NCBI GenBank assembly: GCA_034766995.1
Contig: CM068322.1
Span: 32,499,939-32,563,938 of the forward strand
DNA length: 64,000 nt
From: Acanthacorydalis orientalis
Lineage: Eukaryota; Arthropoda; Insecta; Megaloptera; Corydalidae
Direction: 5' to 3'
Position 1 is the first letter of the stretch. Each line of letters begins with the position of its first letter. This document shows positions 1 to 11,254 of this stretch, one piece after another. The notes below the pieces were generated by a model. It did no database searches. It was not told the DNA's origin and saw only the letters and a program-made list of their open reading frames with translations. The position numbers were made by a program, and so were the translations under genes.

Positions 1-160
1 CTTACAAACTAATGTACACGTACGCACGCGCAAGTACATTCACACGCAAACGTTTACTCGCTCGCTTGCACGCACGCACAAACACATTCAACTTACTAGT
101 GTGGGTAAATCTCTGTAATTATTACTGGGGTCCGCACTTCAACTTTTTGAAGCGTACAAA
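1..160. other. CA-rich lower-AT island at the window edge
   Basis: This stretch is rich in CA, CG and GCACGCAC-type runs and less AT-rich than what follows. No open frame of note is present. It may be the edge of a larger island outside the window. A degenerate (CA)n/(GCAC)n simple repeat is the simplest explanation. Confidence 0.4.
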
Positions 161-1105
161 ACCCATATTGATACCCTAAATTATTATTCATTATACTCGT
201 GAATTATTTAATTATGATCACGTTGAATTATTTTCCATTCGAATGCAATCGAACTGATTATTTTATATGCTAATTAAGTGAATTCGCCGTGAAACGATTG
301 TGATTTATTCTCGTTTTTAGTTTAATGATGATTTCATTAAAGTGTTTGTTCGTTTATTATTTTCATTACTGTATGAAATTCATTATTTTAGGTTCCGTTC
401 AATCTGTTTTAAATTGCAGTTGAAACAATTATTCAGATAACGTGTATTTATGTCCCTTTCTCTCATATATTTATATATATATATATAAGGTTTTAATTCA
501 TTTAATATTTTTCACAACATGAAAAAACGATTGAAATATTTTTTTGATTGGGTTTCAATGTACTGTTTCTTTTTGTATGTCTTCATGAAAAAAAAAGCAT
601 TTTTATATTGAATAGATTAATGAATAAACGACAATAAATTACAATATGGATATTTATTAAAGAATATGATTTAATCAATTCCGGAATACTGATACTGTGT
701 TTGAAATTAAATTAGAGAAATATTTTTTCAAAAAAATACTTCTTTATAGAGATATTTGTGATTGCATCCTCGAATGTTAATTTGCTAGTTTTATCATAAC
801 AAGCATTTAAATATGCTTGAAATGAGAAATCGTATAGAAATAAAGCTGTTATTTCTTTTCGAAAGAATTATCACTGAATTTAATCTTTTAAAAATAAAAA
901 TTAAGTCAACTTAAACAATAATATGGAAATTTAGATCGATATAAGTAGTAATATGAAAAATTAACAAGAAGAAAAACAGGTCTAGTCGACATGTATTAAA
1001 AAAATAGATCTGGATATCAAAATTAGAGACATATAAGAAATGTTTACATGACATACGAAATTGTGGTCGAATTTAATTTTCACAAATTAATTTTATTCAC
1101 CCTAT
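161..1105. other. AT-rich non-coding stretch
   Basis: No coding frame, RNA gene or recognisable element was seen. There is a short TA run at about 472-487 and many homopolymer A/T tracts. Ordinary AT-rich intergenic or intronic sequence. Confidence 0.5.
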
Positions 1106-1107
1106 AA

Positions 1108-1335
1108 ACCATAGTAAAAGTTATAATCATAAATATTCAATTTTGATCGATGCTTTGTCTGTTTCAATGGCGATTCTTTCATCTTTCAATTATTAAATTA
1201 CACAATAATTGGAATTTTTATATTTTAGCGCTATGTTGATAATGAAATTGGAACCAAAATACTCAAAAAGATATTAAAGTGATTCATAATCAATTATTGA
1301 AAATTTTTGGTTATATTTTTTTATAGTTTCTATTC
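1108..1335. repeat. Family C foldback repeat, diverged copy
   Basis: The left arm (about 1125-1185) reads ATATTCAATTTTGATCG, then TTTCAATGGCGATTCTTTC. The right arm (about 1230-1325) reads in the opposite sense, with AATTGGAACC and then AATCAATTATTGAAAATTTT. The same order of motifs recurs at many places in the window, for example 38.1-38.4 and 53.5-53.7 kb. This copy is diverged and its ends are unclear. Origin unknown; a palindromic MITE is possible. Confidence 0.35.
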
Positions 1336-1726
1336 TGAATGAAAGATTCTTTTATGAATATATATTTACAATTATTATTATTAATATTATAATTTAAGTT
1401 TCTTCAAAGATGGCGTATTTTCTCGCAAATAAATACATTTATTTCTAAACCCTGGCTTATATGTCATAAACCGATTTAATTAAAATGCGTTTGTGGATAA
1501 AAGATCAATTTTCTGATCTAATTATCAACCATCACTAGAAAAAAAAGAAGTTCTGATTGGTATTCAGATTATGAATAAAATAGATTCAAAATAAGCAAAT
1601 AACAATAAATTATTAGAAAAAGATAATCAGTATTCAATAAAAGTTTTATTTAATGAATCTTTTAAGCGATTCGAATACATTATATATCTACGATTAAATA
1701 GAGGTTATTTTAAATGTATGTGTACA

Positions 1727-1788
1727 AGCAAGGGTAGTTTAATTGTAATTTGTGCCTGAAGACAAATGGTATTTAAACTACCCTTGCT
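1727..1788. other. Strong short hairpin, pre-miRNA-like
   Basis: Arms at 1728-1742 (GCAAGGGTAGTTTAA) and 1773-1787 (TTAAACTACCCTTGC) are perfect reverse complements over 15 bp, extended by one A-T pair outward. Below them the two sides keep pairing with mismatches and wobble pairs (TTTGT with ACAAA), leaving a loop of about 8 nt around GCCTGAAG. A stem of about 27 bp with a small loop fits a microRNA precursor in size. It could equally be a tiny palindromic transposon remnant. I do not recognise a known miRNA seed. Confidence 0.4.
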
Positions 1789-1888
1789 CATATTTATCAA
1801 CGAGCTGGAAAACTTTAAATATTCATTAAATTAGTAAATATTTGCTTTTAAAAAAATTAAAATATAATCCTAATGGTGTTTAAATGAA

Positions 1889-1939
1889 TATATATATATA
1901 TATATATATATAAATATAAATATATATAAATATATATAA

Positions 1940-2002
<63 letters not shown>

Positions 2003-2028
2003 TATATATTTATATATAAACAAATCGA
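1889..2028. repeat. Compound (TA)n microsatellite with a 10-bp tandem unit
   Basis: Long TA tract containing, at about 1913-1950, tandem decamers of TATATATAAA. The tract continues as pure TA to about 1999 and ends in TATATTTATATATAAA. The decamer looks like a point change in the TA tract that was then amplified by slippage. Confidence 0.9.
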
Positions 2029-2029
2029 C

Positions 2030-4273
2030 TTGCAAAACTACATTGTAGTGAAAAAATTGACGTTATATCCGGATATTTACATTCAATGTTGTACAAAATC
2101 ACAGCTATGTTTTCCACACTAGAATTTATCCACTCATTTCCACGTTACTACTAAAAAAAAATCTTTTTCACGGTACAATATAATTTATGCAAATCTCTTC
2201 GTATTCCACATACTATGTATTTGCTTAAACCTATTTTGATGTGCTTGTGTATGTTTTTTTTTATTCCTCCTCCGTCTTTTAAATAACACTCTATTAAATT
2301 TGATAGCTCGTGTGTTTCTTTTTTTGCTTGTAATATTATATTTACATCCAGTCATTCTGTATTATACATTATTTATTTTCGTTAGATTTTGCTCAATATC
2401 TCTATTAGATTCATAATTATTTATTTTAATAAGTAGTTTTTTATTTTAAAAATAATAGGTTGTAAATATTGAAGAAATAAATATAAAAAATACATATTAC
2501 CGTTATTAATTAATATAGAAAGATGTATTCTTGTAAAACAATAAAGTATACAATTTTGTTTTATGTTTCTTTATTAAATTATTGATTAAATCAAACACCT
2601 TTCGTAATAATTCGTTATCAGTTTGAGTTTCTCGCAAATTGAGTGAAAGTTAGGAACAGAAGGTCAAATAATCTTAGTTTCAAACAGCCTAATTTCAGAG
2701 TAAAGCAATTTGGATTGAAGCAAAGGTGCTAACTAATCGACAACTTCTAATTAACTTAAAGTATGCATACTGTTCTTTAATCTTTACTAAGAATCAAATT
2801 ATGATTTTAACAAATTAAATTATAATACAATCTATATATTTTTATATCTATGCCGATTTTTTTGTTATTTGAAATATTTATAATTAGATATTTCAATTCA
2901 TTCATATCTCATTCAATCTATCTACATATACATACACCGTCTATGCATTTAATTTCTACTCAGATAATAACGTAACATTCCATTTATACTAACATGCATT
3001 CTCTATTTCCAGTCCTGTATTTGTGTACAAGTAGTTAGAAATGTGCACATAACTTAAAGAGAATATAAAAGATGACATTAGTTCATCGATGAATATTTAA
3101 ATGGCGTACTTTCTGGTAGATGAATGTTATATATTTGAGATATGTTCATATTTATTCCATTAAATTGAAAATTGTATATTTTATGAAGTCAGTGAAAAGT
3201 ATATATTGAGAACTTGTTGAGAGAAGAACATCTGTCCTAGTTTTTATATTCATAATGTGTTCTATTGAAATATATTTATATATCAGTCGAGGTTAGATTT
3301 TTATTATTATTTTTGTATGTATATTTAATAATATTTATTTTCGTTTAACATTTTTATTTATAAAAATATTGTTTGACAATTATAATAAAGTAGCTACTTA
3401 CCAAGTTGAAGAAAATCGTGTATGCATCTGAAAGTAATTAAAAATAATTAATGATAATGTATGGTTTTTGTTATATATATATATATATATATTATATCAT
3501 AAGCAAAATTTTTTTATAAAAGATTCTTTGAATATTCAATTCTTAGAAAGTATAACTTTTTGGTAAACTCTTTTTTTATCGTGTAAATAATTCTGTTGTC
3601 ATAGTCAAATCCAGGTAGTTATTAAAATCCTAGTTTGTCAATTTTAATCAAATTTGATCTAATAAAACCTGCTCAGTTTTTTTTAAAAAAATAATTTCAA
3701 ATAATTATACTTTATAAAATGTATATTTTTGAATAATTATTCTCGAAGAGATTTAAATTCTAAATTGTTAAAGAAAGAAAAAATATATATTTTTTTAGCG
3801 TTATAAAATGAGAATTAGAAAAAAAAACTATCTTTAAGCGATGTACATTTTTTCGTAAATTCTAACAAACAGAAAGAATAGAATCAGAACCTTTTTTTAT
3901 TACAAAAAAAAATGTTTGTTATTATATTTTAATCTTATTATAAGATATTTTTATAAAATACCATATATTCCTATTATAAATATTTTTATGATTTATTTAA
4001 AAAAAATATATTAATAAATTAATTAACCATAAAATCAGTTTCTTTATCTCAAGCACTGTAGATAATTAATTGAAAATAAATAATAATTTTCTTATAAGTA
4101 TTAAAAATCTAAAAATAACTCGATCCAATGATTGATATCAAAAAGATGATACTCTTGAACGATTAATAACGATTAAACTTGACATCGTTTTGGAAAAAGC
4201 ATCAAACTTTGAAGAATTTATTTTTACCGTCTCTGATATAATTTCTCCTCTCCAGTAAAATGAAAAAAGGGAT

Positions 4274-4275
<2 letters not shown>
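2030..4275. other. AT-rich non-coding stretch
   Basis: About 2.2 kb with no supportable gene or element. It holds a short TA tract at 3471-3491 and several poly-T and poly-A runs. No exon-like, GC-richer segment was seen. Confidence 0.5.

Positions 4276-4277
<2 letters not shown>

Positions 4278-4330
<53 letters not shown>
4278..4330. repeat. (TA)n microsatellite
   Basis: Uninterrupted TA repeat of about 53 bp. The overlapping minus-strand frame 4202-4426 is an Ile-Tyr run caused by this repeat and is not a protein. Confidence 0.95.
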
Positions 4331-4333
<3 letters not shown>

Positions 4334-4334
4334 A

Positions 4335-5462
4335 CGTATTACAGAGACACTAGAATGTGAGGTCGTATATAAAAACATCGAGAGTTGTTTCAAAAATGGG
4401 ATGGGACTTCCTTTCTCATCGTGCATGTGAAGCTTATTCCACGCGACTTTTATTCGTTCTAAACGTTCAAAGATGCCTCACAGAAACAACAAGACACTTT
4501 TTTTCATGACGATGTGGAGGAATTGCAACGTTTTCGCGAATTTATGTGGATGTCAAGAAAATGTCTTACTGAATTTTGTCTAGCAGATAATTGTCAATTT
4601 ATTTTTCGTAATTTGTTATTTTGTTTTCTTAATATTGTTTTGAATTTTATATAAATATTAACCAGTCAAGAATAATACACTCTAATCTTGTTTTAAGATA
4701 ATTGATTTAAATAAATATACTTAACGAGATAGTATTTGAATCTATTTTTAAAATATTTTCAATTAATTAATTTTCAATAGTAAAGTGTGTTCATGGATTT
4801 CAACAATTTTTTCAATATAAAAACTGTATGAATTTAAGTTTTAAATTTTTCATTTTAAATCCTTTCATAAAGCATTCATAGATGATAATTTTTAAAGTTA
4901 GACTTGTTTTTATACGTACGGTCGTGTTAATCTAATTAAAAGTATGAAAAATAATAAATAATTAAATGATTTTATGAATTGTTATTGATTAATTTTTAAT
5001 CAGGTAATACATTCTAATAAATTCTTGATTGAATCGAACGTGTTCCAGTCTTTATCTTTAAGGCTTTTTATAAAACACTCAGAGAATGTAATAAAGTTAA
5101 CACCATATTTGTGTGTTATTCTTATGGTCATTCTTTTCAATTAACTACTTCGTGTTTCACTACTAATTTCGAATTAGCAAGTATCACACTACAAATAATC
5201 TGATGATGAGTTAAGGATCGAAACTACCATAGTGGAATACTAAGTAAATAATTCAAAGTATACAAGATCACTAGTTCAAATACATATTTTCATACAGAAT
5301 ATGAGAATATGAATAGAAGTAAATTGAAACTTAATAAATTAAACATCTTAAGATTATTTTTAAAAGTATAATTTTTTTGAATTAAAAGATATTAAAATAT
5401 TAAGAGAATCGTAACTTGTTTCAGTTTATTTACTTTAAGTTCCGTGTAGAATTTATTTTCCC

Positions 5463-5465
<3 letters not shown>
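4335..5465. other. AT-rich non-coding stretch
   Basis: A small lower-AT patch at about 4330-4570 is followed by AT-rich sequence. No gene or element recognised. Confidence 0.45.

Positions 5466-5468
<3 letters not shown>

Positions 5469-5511
<43 letters not shown>
5469..5511. repeat. (TA)n microsatellite
   Basis: Pure TA tract of about 43 bp with AT-rich flanks. Confidence 0.95.
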
Positions 5512-5512
<1 letters not shown>

Positions 5513-6289
5513 TTAATATAATTTCTTATACAAACAAGTAAATATATTTCTCATACAATTTCTATAAATTAAAGTAAATAAAAGTGATGCAACGTTTAAT
5601 ATTTTTTTAAAAAAAATTATATACGTGTGGGTGTATGAATAAAGTGAATATTTTTCTGTGAAATTAATATTTTTTCGTATACTTTTTAAGGATTTAAAAA
5701 TTAATTTAATATTAGAACGTAAATAAACTGTATAAAAATGACAATAAATCAATCACTATTCTTACAATATCTCAATTAAAGTGACAGATTGATTGATTTA
5801 TTAATTGGAGAAAAAATGATCGGAATCGGTGTGAAGTGTTCGTGTATGAAAAAATCGATCAAATAAAAAAGTCCGTTGTGAAAATGTCCTCTTTATCGCG
5901 AAGTGTTAAAAGAAACCAACAGTATTATTGGAAAGTCGTCGTCGTCACTTATATAATATGTGCAGTGATTCCTGATTTCTTACATAATCATTACGCAAGA
6001 GAGAAATGACGTGAAATAATTGTAATGGTGGATCCACTTAAAGTATTTTGGGTGTTGACCAACAGCACATACTTAGGTAAAACTATTGATTTGTATTTTG
6101 TGTAAAAATATATTTATTTATTTTTAACTTATTGTAAATGTGATACCAGTTTGTCAAATTGAAGAACTAATTAAAAGAAGATTTTAGTTGAAATAGTTTT
6201 TATAATGTTATAAAAAAATATTGAGACCACATGAAATCAAGAATTTTTATTTAAGAGAAAACTTTTCTTATTTCCTTAATACAGTTTTA

Positions 6290-6854
6290 TTAGATTGGTA
6301 GAAAAATAATTGTGATTTATAACTTTCAAATTAATTTACATTTTATGATTTGTTGATTTTCCTTGCTGTTTTAAGTGGTCTAGAACTGTTTGATGTTTAA
6401 CCCCTAATTTTTGTGCAAGATCTCGAATTGTTGTGCGTGGTTTTGATTCAAGTAATGCCTTTAGTTTGTCATTATGAACTCAAGAAGGATGTCTGCAAAA
6501 TTTTTCATCTTCAGGGCTTTCGTTTCCAGGACGAAATTATTCGAACCACTACCATTGTACTGTATGTTCCTTACCAATATCACACACCAAAAGCATCATT
6601 TAATTTACAAGCAATTTCTGCTGATTCACCACCAGTTTTAAAACTCATAAAAATAATTGCTCTTATTTGCTTCTTTTTCATATTTAATTCAACAGCCCAA
6701 CTTGAAGCAAAATTAATAATAAAATTACAGTTAATTTTACCAAAATACAGACCGAAAAATGCACCTTAAAATGATATTAACATGAACAATATAAAATGCC
6801 ACTCAGTAAAAAAATTAACGTTAGAAAACCGCAATTATTTTCCTACCAACCTAA
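6290..6854 (-). mobile_element. Mariner type A, internally deleted copy 1
   Basis: About 565 bp bounded by inverted ends TTAGATTGGTAGAAAAATAA (plus strand, 6290) and the complement of TTAGGTTGGTAGGAAAATAA (ending 6854), each beside a TA, the target duplication of mariner elements. The minus strand carries broken transposase: a start near 6690 (MKKKQIRAIIF), then PEDEKF, KPRTTIRDLAQKLG and TVLDHLKQ at about 6362-6455, with a frameshift and stops between. This is the paired helix-turn-helix DNA-binding half of a mariner transposase. The catalytic DD34D half is absent, so the copy cannot encode its own transposase. The second copy at 61058-61629 appears to have the same deletion point. Confidence 0.85.
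6320..6700 (-). pseudogene. Mariner transposase N-terminal pseudogene (type A)
   Basis: Reading the minus strand from about 6690, the first helix-turn-helix region contains FKTGGESAEIACKLNDAFG. A frameshift follows, then FRPGNESPEDEKF, then the second helix-turn-helix with PRTTIRDLAQKL and HLKQQGKS. These match the known order in mariner transposases. Frameshifts and a stop show it is dead. The plus-strand frame 6413-6769 is the antisense shadow of this pseudogene and should not be annotated as a protein. Confidence 0.8.
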
Positions 6855-7060
6855 TAAAAAGATTGAACAATTTTTATTTCAATGAAATTATAGTTAATAC
6901 CATAACTAGTTGAAGAAAGTAACCTCAGTGTTTGCCAATAATGGTTCTAGTGGTTAATTAAAAAATAAAATAAGACTTGTTGCAGCTTTTGTAACATTCA
7001 TACGACACAAACCTTAATTCGACATTTTTTTATATATACCAAAGATAAACATTAACTAAT

Positions 7061-7081
7061 TATATATATATATATATATAT
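7061..7081. repeat. Short (TA)n tract
   Basis: About 21 bp of TA. Confidence 0.8.
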
Positions 7082-7204
7082 AGTTCAATATTTACTCACA
7101 AAGGAAAAGTCAAGCATGGAATAAATGTTATCATCTCAACAATTTGAAAAAGCACTTGGTTTGTGTATAAAAAGCTCGATGAAAAACGATGACAAAACAA
7201 AAAA

Positions 7205-7240
7205 TGTATATACATATATGCTCACTTTCACTTACACATA

Positions 7241-7289
<49 letters not shown>

Positions 7290-7300
7290 GTACATAAGTG
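7205..7300. repeat. (TA)n microsatellite with palindromic flanks
   Basis: Pure TA at about 7247-7281, flanked by near mirror-complementary sequence: TGTACATATA on the left and TATATGTACA on the right, with CTCACTTTCACTTACA opposite TAAGTGAGTGTATG. The whole block can fold back on itself. Confidence 0.8.
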
Positions 7301-7568
7301 AGTGTATGTGTCTATAATATTTTTAAACAAAGATCGTACCGAAATCTAAAAAGTCTGTATGCCAGTGCTGGTAGTTATGAATGTAAAACACGATGTACGT
7401 GGACGCACTGTATTGTAAATATTTGAAAAGAAAAGATATTTCCTTCCACCGCTTTTTTATAATAACATATTTGCTAACCAGATACAATTTTAAACAAGGA
7501 CGTATATACAAGAACGTACTGTAACAGTTTTATATATTTTTTGCCTGAGGTTACACCCAAATACATGC

Positions 7569-7577
<9 letters not shown>

Positions 7578-7614
<37 letters not shown>
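7578..7614. repeat. (TA)n microsatellite
   Basis: TA tract of about 37 bp, followed by CATA/CACACA-type repeat sequence to about 7645. Confidence 0.95.
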
Positions 7615-7619
<5 letters not shown>

Positions 7620-7679
7620 ACACATCCATACATACACACACATAAAATGCGTGATCGTGTATGATTGTGTGTGTAAATA

Positions 7680-8435
7680 TATGACGGCGCTGTTATAAGA
7701 AAATTTGTATAAGAAGCTGTTTGTTTTCAATAAAAATTTGAAATTCTTTCCATAGATACTAAATATTTTTCTTTCGTTTCGAATAAATAGTATTTATGTT
7801 TATATAGAAGATGAACTTTATGATTCCTGTTTGAACAGTAAAGATTTGAACGATCTCTAAACGTTTATGTAAAATGTCAGTTTTGAAAATTTAAGTATAT
7901 TTTGTGTACATAATGTTGATTATTTTTGATATATTTTTATTCTATGTACACAATCAATGGTATAAAAAAAATGCTTGTAAATAATATCTGACAAACGATG
8001 ATCTCTGTTTATACAAATATTTTTTTTTGTTTCTATTTTACAAGAAATGAGATACATATTTAAATATATTTTATTAGTGAAATGTCATGAATTTGATTTT
8101 TGTAATATTTTATTTTTTTTTTGTAATTTTCTAAATAAATCATTCACTTTTTAATCACTTTAAATAACTATGATAGCATGATATTTTAATTTCACTACAA
8201 TCATATATATAGTTTTTTTTATTTTTTTTTTCTATTTTTCCACATTTTTAAAATGTCAATGAATTAAAGTTTTATACTGAACAGATTGCACTTTAGCTAT
8301 AATTTCTGATTTAAATTCAATTTTATTTCGAACTAAATAAAAAAAATAATTAATTTCTTCCTCATTATTTTCCAGTTATGTCATAGATTCACGAATTAAT
8401 TTTTTATTCTATTCGCTAACCTCATTATATTTCTT
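7680..8435. other. AT-rich non-coding stretch
   Basis: No gene or element seen. Long T and A runs are common. Confidence 0.45.
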
Positions 8436-8439
8436 CTAA

Positions 8440-8515
8440 CCAAAAATGTTCAATTATTGATTACTGGTCGTTTTTTTATTGTTGCTTCTGTTAATTTCGA
8501 TGATGATACTATTAG
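8440..8515. repeat. Family C repeat, single arm
   Basis: Contains AAAAATGTTCAATTATTGAT, then TTATTGTTGCTTCTGTTAAT and TTTCGATGATGATACTAT, in the same order as the arms at 53.5, 55.1 and 28.6 kb. No convincing opposite arm nearby. The two small open frames here (8454-8684 minus, 8479-8673 plus) overlap the repeat and are not supported as genes. Confidence 0.45.
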
Positions 8516-8959
8516 TGTACAGGTCTTCGCAGTATCGTATTATCCCAAATATAAGAAATACCCTGATTATAAGACAAGTTCCAGCTTTTATCAAAGAACT
8601 CAAGAAAAAAGCTTCAACCTGTAACTTCTCAGGTTTTATAAAAAAAAAATGTTTTGAACGTTCAATGGTTTGAAAGATTCCCAAATATAAATTTAATGAT
8701 AAATTGTGATTTTAATTATCTTTGTTGATTTTTAAAATTTTGATATTTAATAAATGTATATATAATCAAATGTCTAATCAAACAGTTAAAAAACTCGAAC
8801 CTAATTAAATGTTAATAAATAATATTAACTTGTATAATTATCAATGTATTTTTAATAGGTTGATTTCACCGATTTTAATCGATTGAAAATGAAGAGTAAT
8901 TCAAGCACGATGCTTTTATTAATAAACGAGCATAAAATTAAACAGTACGACTGAACAAA

Positions 8960-9790
8960 ATTTTAATTGAATAGAAAATTATTCACATCGCATATCCCGT
9001 CAACATCAAATTATCAAACAGACCGCAGCTCGAACTGGCTAAAAAATACATATAACCCACATAACAATCCAAATACGGCTAATGCGTTCAAGTATAATAC
9101 CACTAGTTCGAGCCCCATCGACTTCAATATCCAAACTAGTTTACCATATAACCGCATCGAGTTTCAACAGACACTAGTGTTGTCATCCTGTGGCTAAAAT
9201 AACCACGCACTCACCTGAACACAGCGGCACTGATACACCGAAATACCACAAGAGGTTTGTGTATGTGATGACAGCAAAACTGTATAGGGTGTGAGATGTC
9301 CGGGGTGTATATTTTAAATGCAAGCGACGAAGGGTTAGAATGTTGTTGTTGTCGCTTGTACATATAAGGCGTTCGGCGTGTGTTTGTGTCAGTTTTGTGT
9401 GTGTGACTGTGTGGTTTGGTCCGTTGCTCGACTGAGCACGGTTATTTATATAAGGGTGCAGGCTTAAATTGCCTTATTGAGTACATTGTTGCGTACGGTC
9501 ATAAAGGGTTTATTTATGACGTTATTAATAATGATAATATGAGCTTTTGTTTATTATAGTGTTTGGGCCAATGTGTTCCGAAGCGTCGACACGGTCACGA
9601 ATCGGTTCTTTACGCTAGGTTTAAATTTGTCGAGGCGTACTTGGCAATGTTTTCGTCTAAATTATTGTTGCTACGGCGAGCATAGATAATAATAATATCT
9701 AACTTGCTCTCTAATAATATATTAAACAAATAGCCGCCTGTTAATCTATATCATTGTTAACGAATCGAAAAACTAGTTACTGCTACTGGA
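8960..9790. other. Lower-AT island with TATA-like motif
   Basis: An 800-bp region clearly less AT-rich than its surroundings, with several CG dinucleotides and GT-rich runs (about 9360-9420). A TATA-like TTTATATAAGGG lies at about 9444-9455, just after a G+C-richer block, so a promoter is conceivable, but no downstream open frame supports a gene. ACTAGT occurs three times at about 9100-9180. The plus-strand frame 8967-9197 (76 codons, Asn- and Ser-rich) has no recognisable domain. Regulatory island is inference. Confidence 0.35.
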
Positions 9791-10604
9791 ATGAACATTA
9801 AAATTCACTCCACTTCCCTCAGAATAGACCCTCCTAATTCTACCTGAAAATCTCTTAAAATAGAACATAATTTATGTTCATTGTTTATGTAATAAATTTG
9901 TTTAATTAATTACGAATACCTAACACTATTCACTGCACTATTAAATATAAATAATGCCTGAATATTTTTTCACTATATCAGTTTCAATAAAATCCTTTAT
10001 TTTTATTAAATATTATAGTTTCTAGACTTACAATTTATTTTCTTATAGTTATATAAAAAAATGTACAGAACGTTGAATTAATAATCAATATATCCTTAGT
10101 TCGAATCCATTTTTCTAAACTATTATCTTTCAATAAAATACCAGCTGACTTGGGAAAATTGTCCAGAGAAAATCTCGATTTTAACAGAATTGTAAATTCT
10201 GTTCTAATTCATAAACTAAATCTTTTTTATTTCCGTAGTGTTGAATTTTTTAGAAATTTTATTTTTTTAATTAAACTTAACGTATATTCTATGTAATTTA
10301 TTTGTTATCTATTGCAGATTAAATGTTTACACTTTCTTTTAAATTGGTCGTATTTAACCAAATTAAACAATATTTTTTTAAACATGAAAAATACATATTT
10401 GTTTTTATATAATTTGTAGTAATAAAAACGAATAAAATTCAAAGTAAACAAAAATAAATTCTAATCTTAAACTTTATGTTTATTATAATTTTATTTGAAT
10501 CTAATTTGATTTATTCAACAAATGTTTGATCTTTGAATAAAAATTTTTTCTAAGTGAACTCAATTTTTATGAATGTTTATGAAAAATATATTAATGATAC
10601 AGTT

Positions 10605-10667
10605 TATATATATATATATAGATATATCTATATCTATCTATATATATATATATATATATATATATAG

Positions 10668-10718
<51 letters not shown>
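10605..10718. repeat. Compound (TA)n/(TATC)n microsatellite, left part
   Basis: TA tract with embedded GATATATCTATATCTATC at about 10621-10640, then pure TA up to the left end of the inserted element at 10719. It continues on the far side of that element. Confidence 0.95.
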
Positions 10719-10721
<3 letters not shown>

Positions 10722-10909
10722 GCTGATTCAATTTAAGGTTCTACACGAAAGTATTAAAAAAAACAATCAAAAAAAAATTTTTTCCTTCATTTAATATTTT
10801 AGTTCATTTGTACTTTAGTATTAAATTGAACTAAAATACTCAATTTTTTTAAAAAAACATGATTTTTATAACCTTTTAATACTTCCATGTGGAAGCCTAA
10901 GCTGAATCA

Positions 10910-10913
<4 letters not shown>
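10719..10913. mobile_element. 195-bp TIR element (MITE) inside a TA repeat
   Basis: Left end CAGGCTGATTCAATTTAAGG and right end, read as reverse complement, CAGATGATTCAGCTTAGGCT. Pairing continues inward through ACGAAAGTATTAAAA against ATGGAAGTATTAAAA, so the TIR is about 41 bp with mismatches. It sits inside (TA)n on both sides, as expected for TA-targeting Tc1/mariner elements. The core also has an inverted pair (TATTTTAGTTCA and TGAACTAAAATA). No coding capacity. Known family feature: CAGGGTG-like ends next to TA are common in Tc1/mariner elements. The exact family is unknown. Confidence 0.8.
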
Positions 10914-10966
<53 letters not shown>

Positions 10967-10979
10967 ATGTGTGTGTATG
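10914..10979. repeat. (TA)n(GT)n microsatellite, right part
   Basis: TA tract to about 10954, then GTGTGTGTGTATGTGTGTGT. This is the right half of the microsatellite interrupted by the MITE. Confidence 0.95.
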
Positions 10980-11254
10980 GAATATTTTTATGTTACTAAA
11001 ATGCAATAAACTTCAATTTACTAAAACAATAGAAAAATTCCAATGTCAACTGGTTTTGTAGACACAGTTTTTCAACAAAATAAATTTGTTAAAAAAGTAG
11101 ATCGATTGAAAAGAAACGTTGAGCAGGAGAAAAAACAATTTCAAATACTGTTACGTAATTAATTCTAAACTGGCTCATGAATTAGTTTCAAATAATTACG
11201 TTGAAAGCAATGCTGAGACATATGACCTCACTAGAGAGAAAAAATACACGTCCG

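Noticed and set aside
4202..4426. Small frame with an Ile-Tyr run
   Set aside because: Produced by the (TA)n tract. Similar frames at 13060, 14867, 19295, 19327, 21387, 22894, 25760, 30503, 33387, 33979 and 57739 were rejected for the same reason.
6413..6769. 118-codon plus-strand frame
   Set aside because: Antisense to the mariner type A pseudogene; the meaningful reading is on the minus strand.
8967..9197. Asn/Ser-rich 76-codon frame
   Set aside because: No domain, and its composition follows the local DNA. ACTAGT repeats noted instead.
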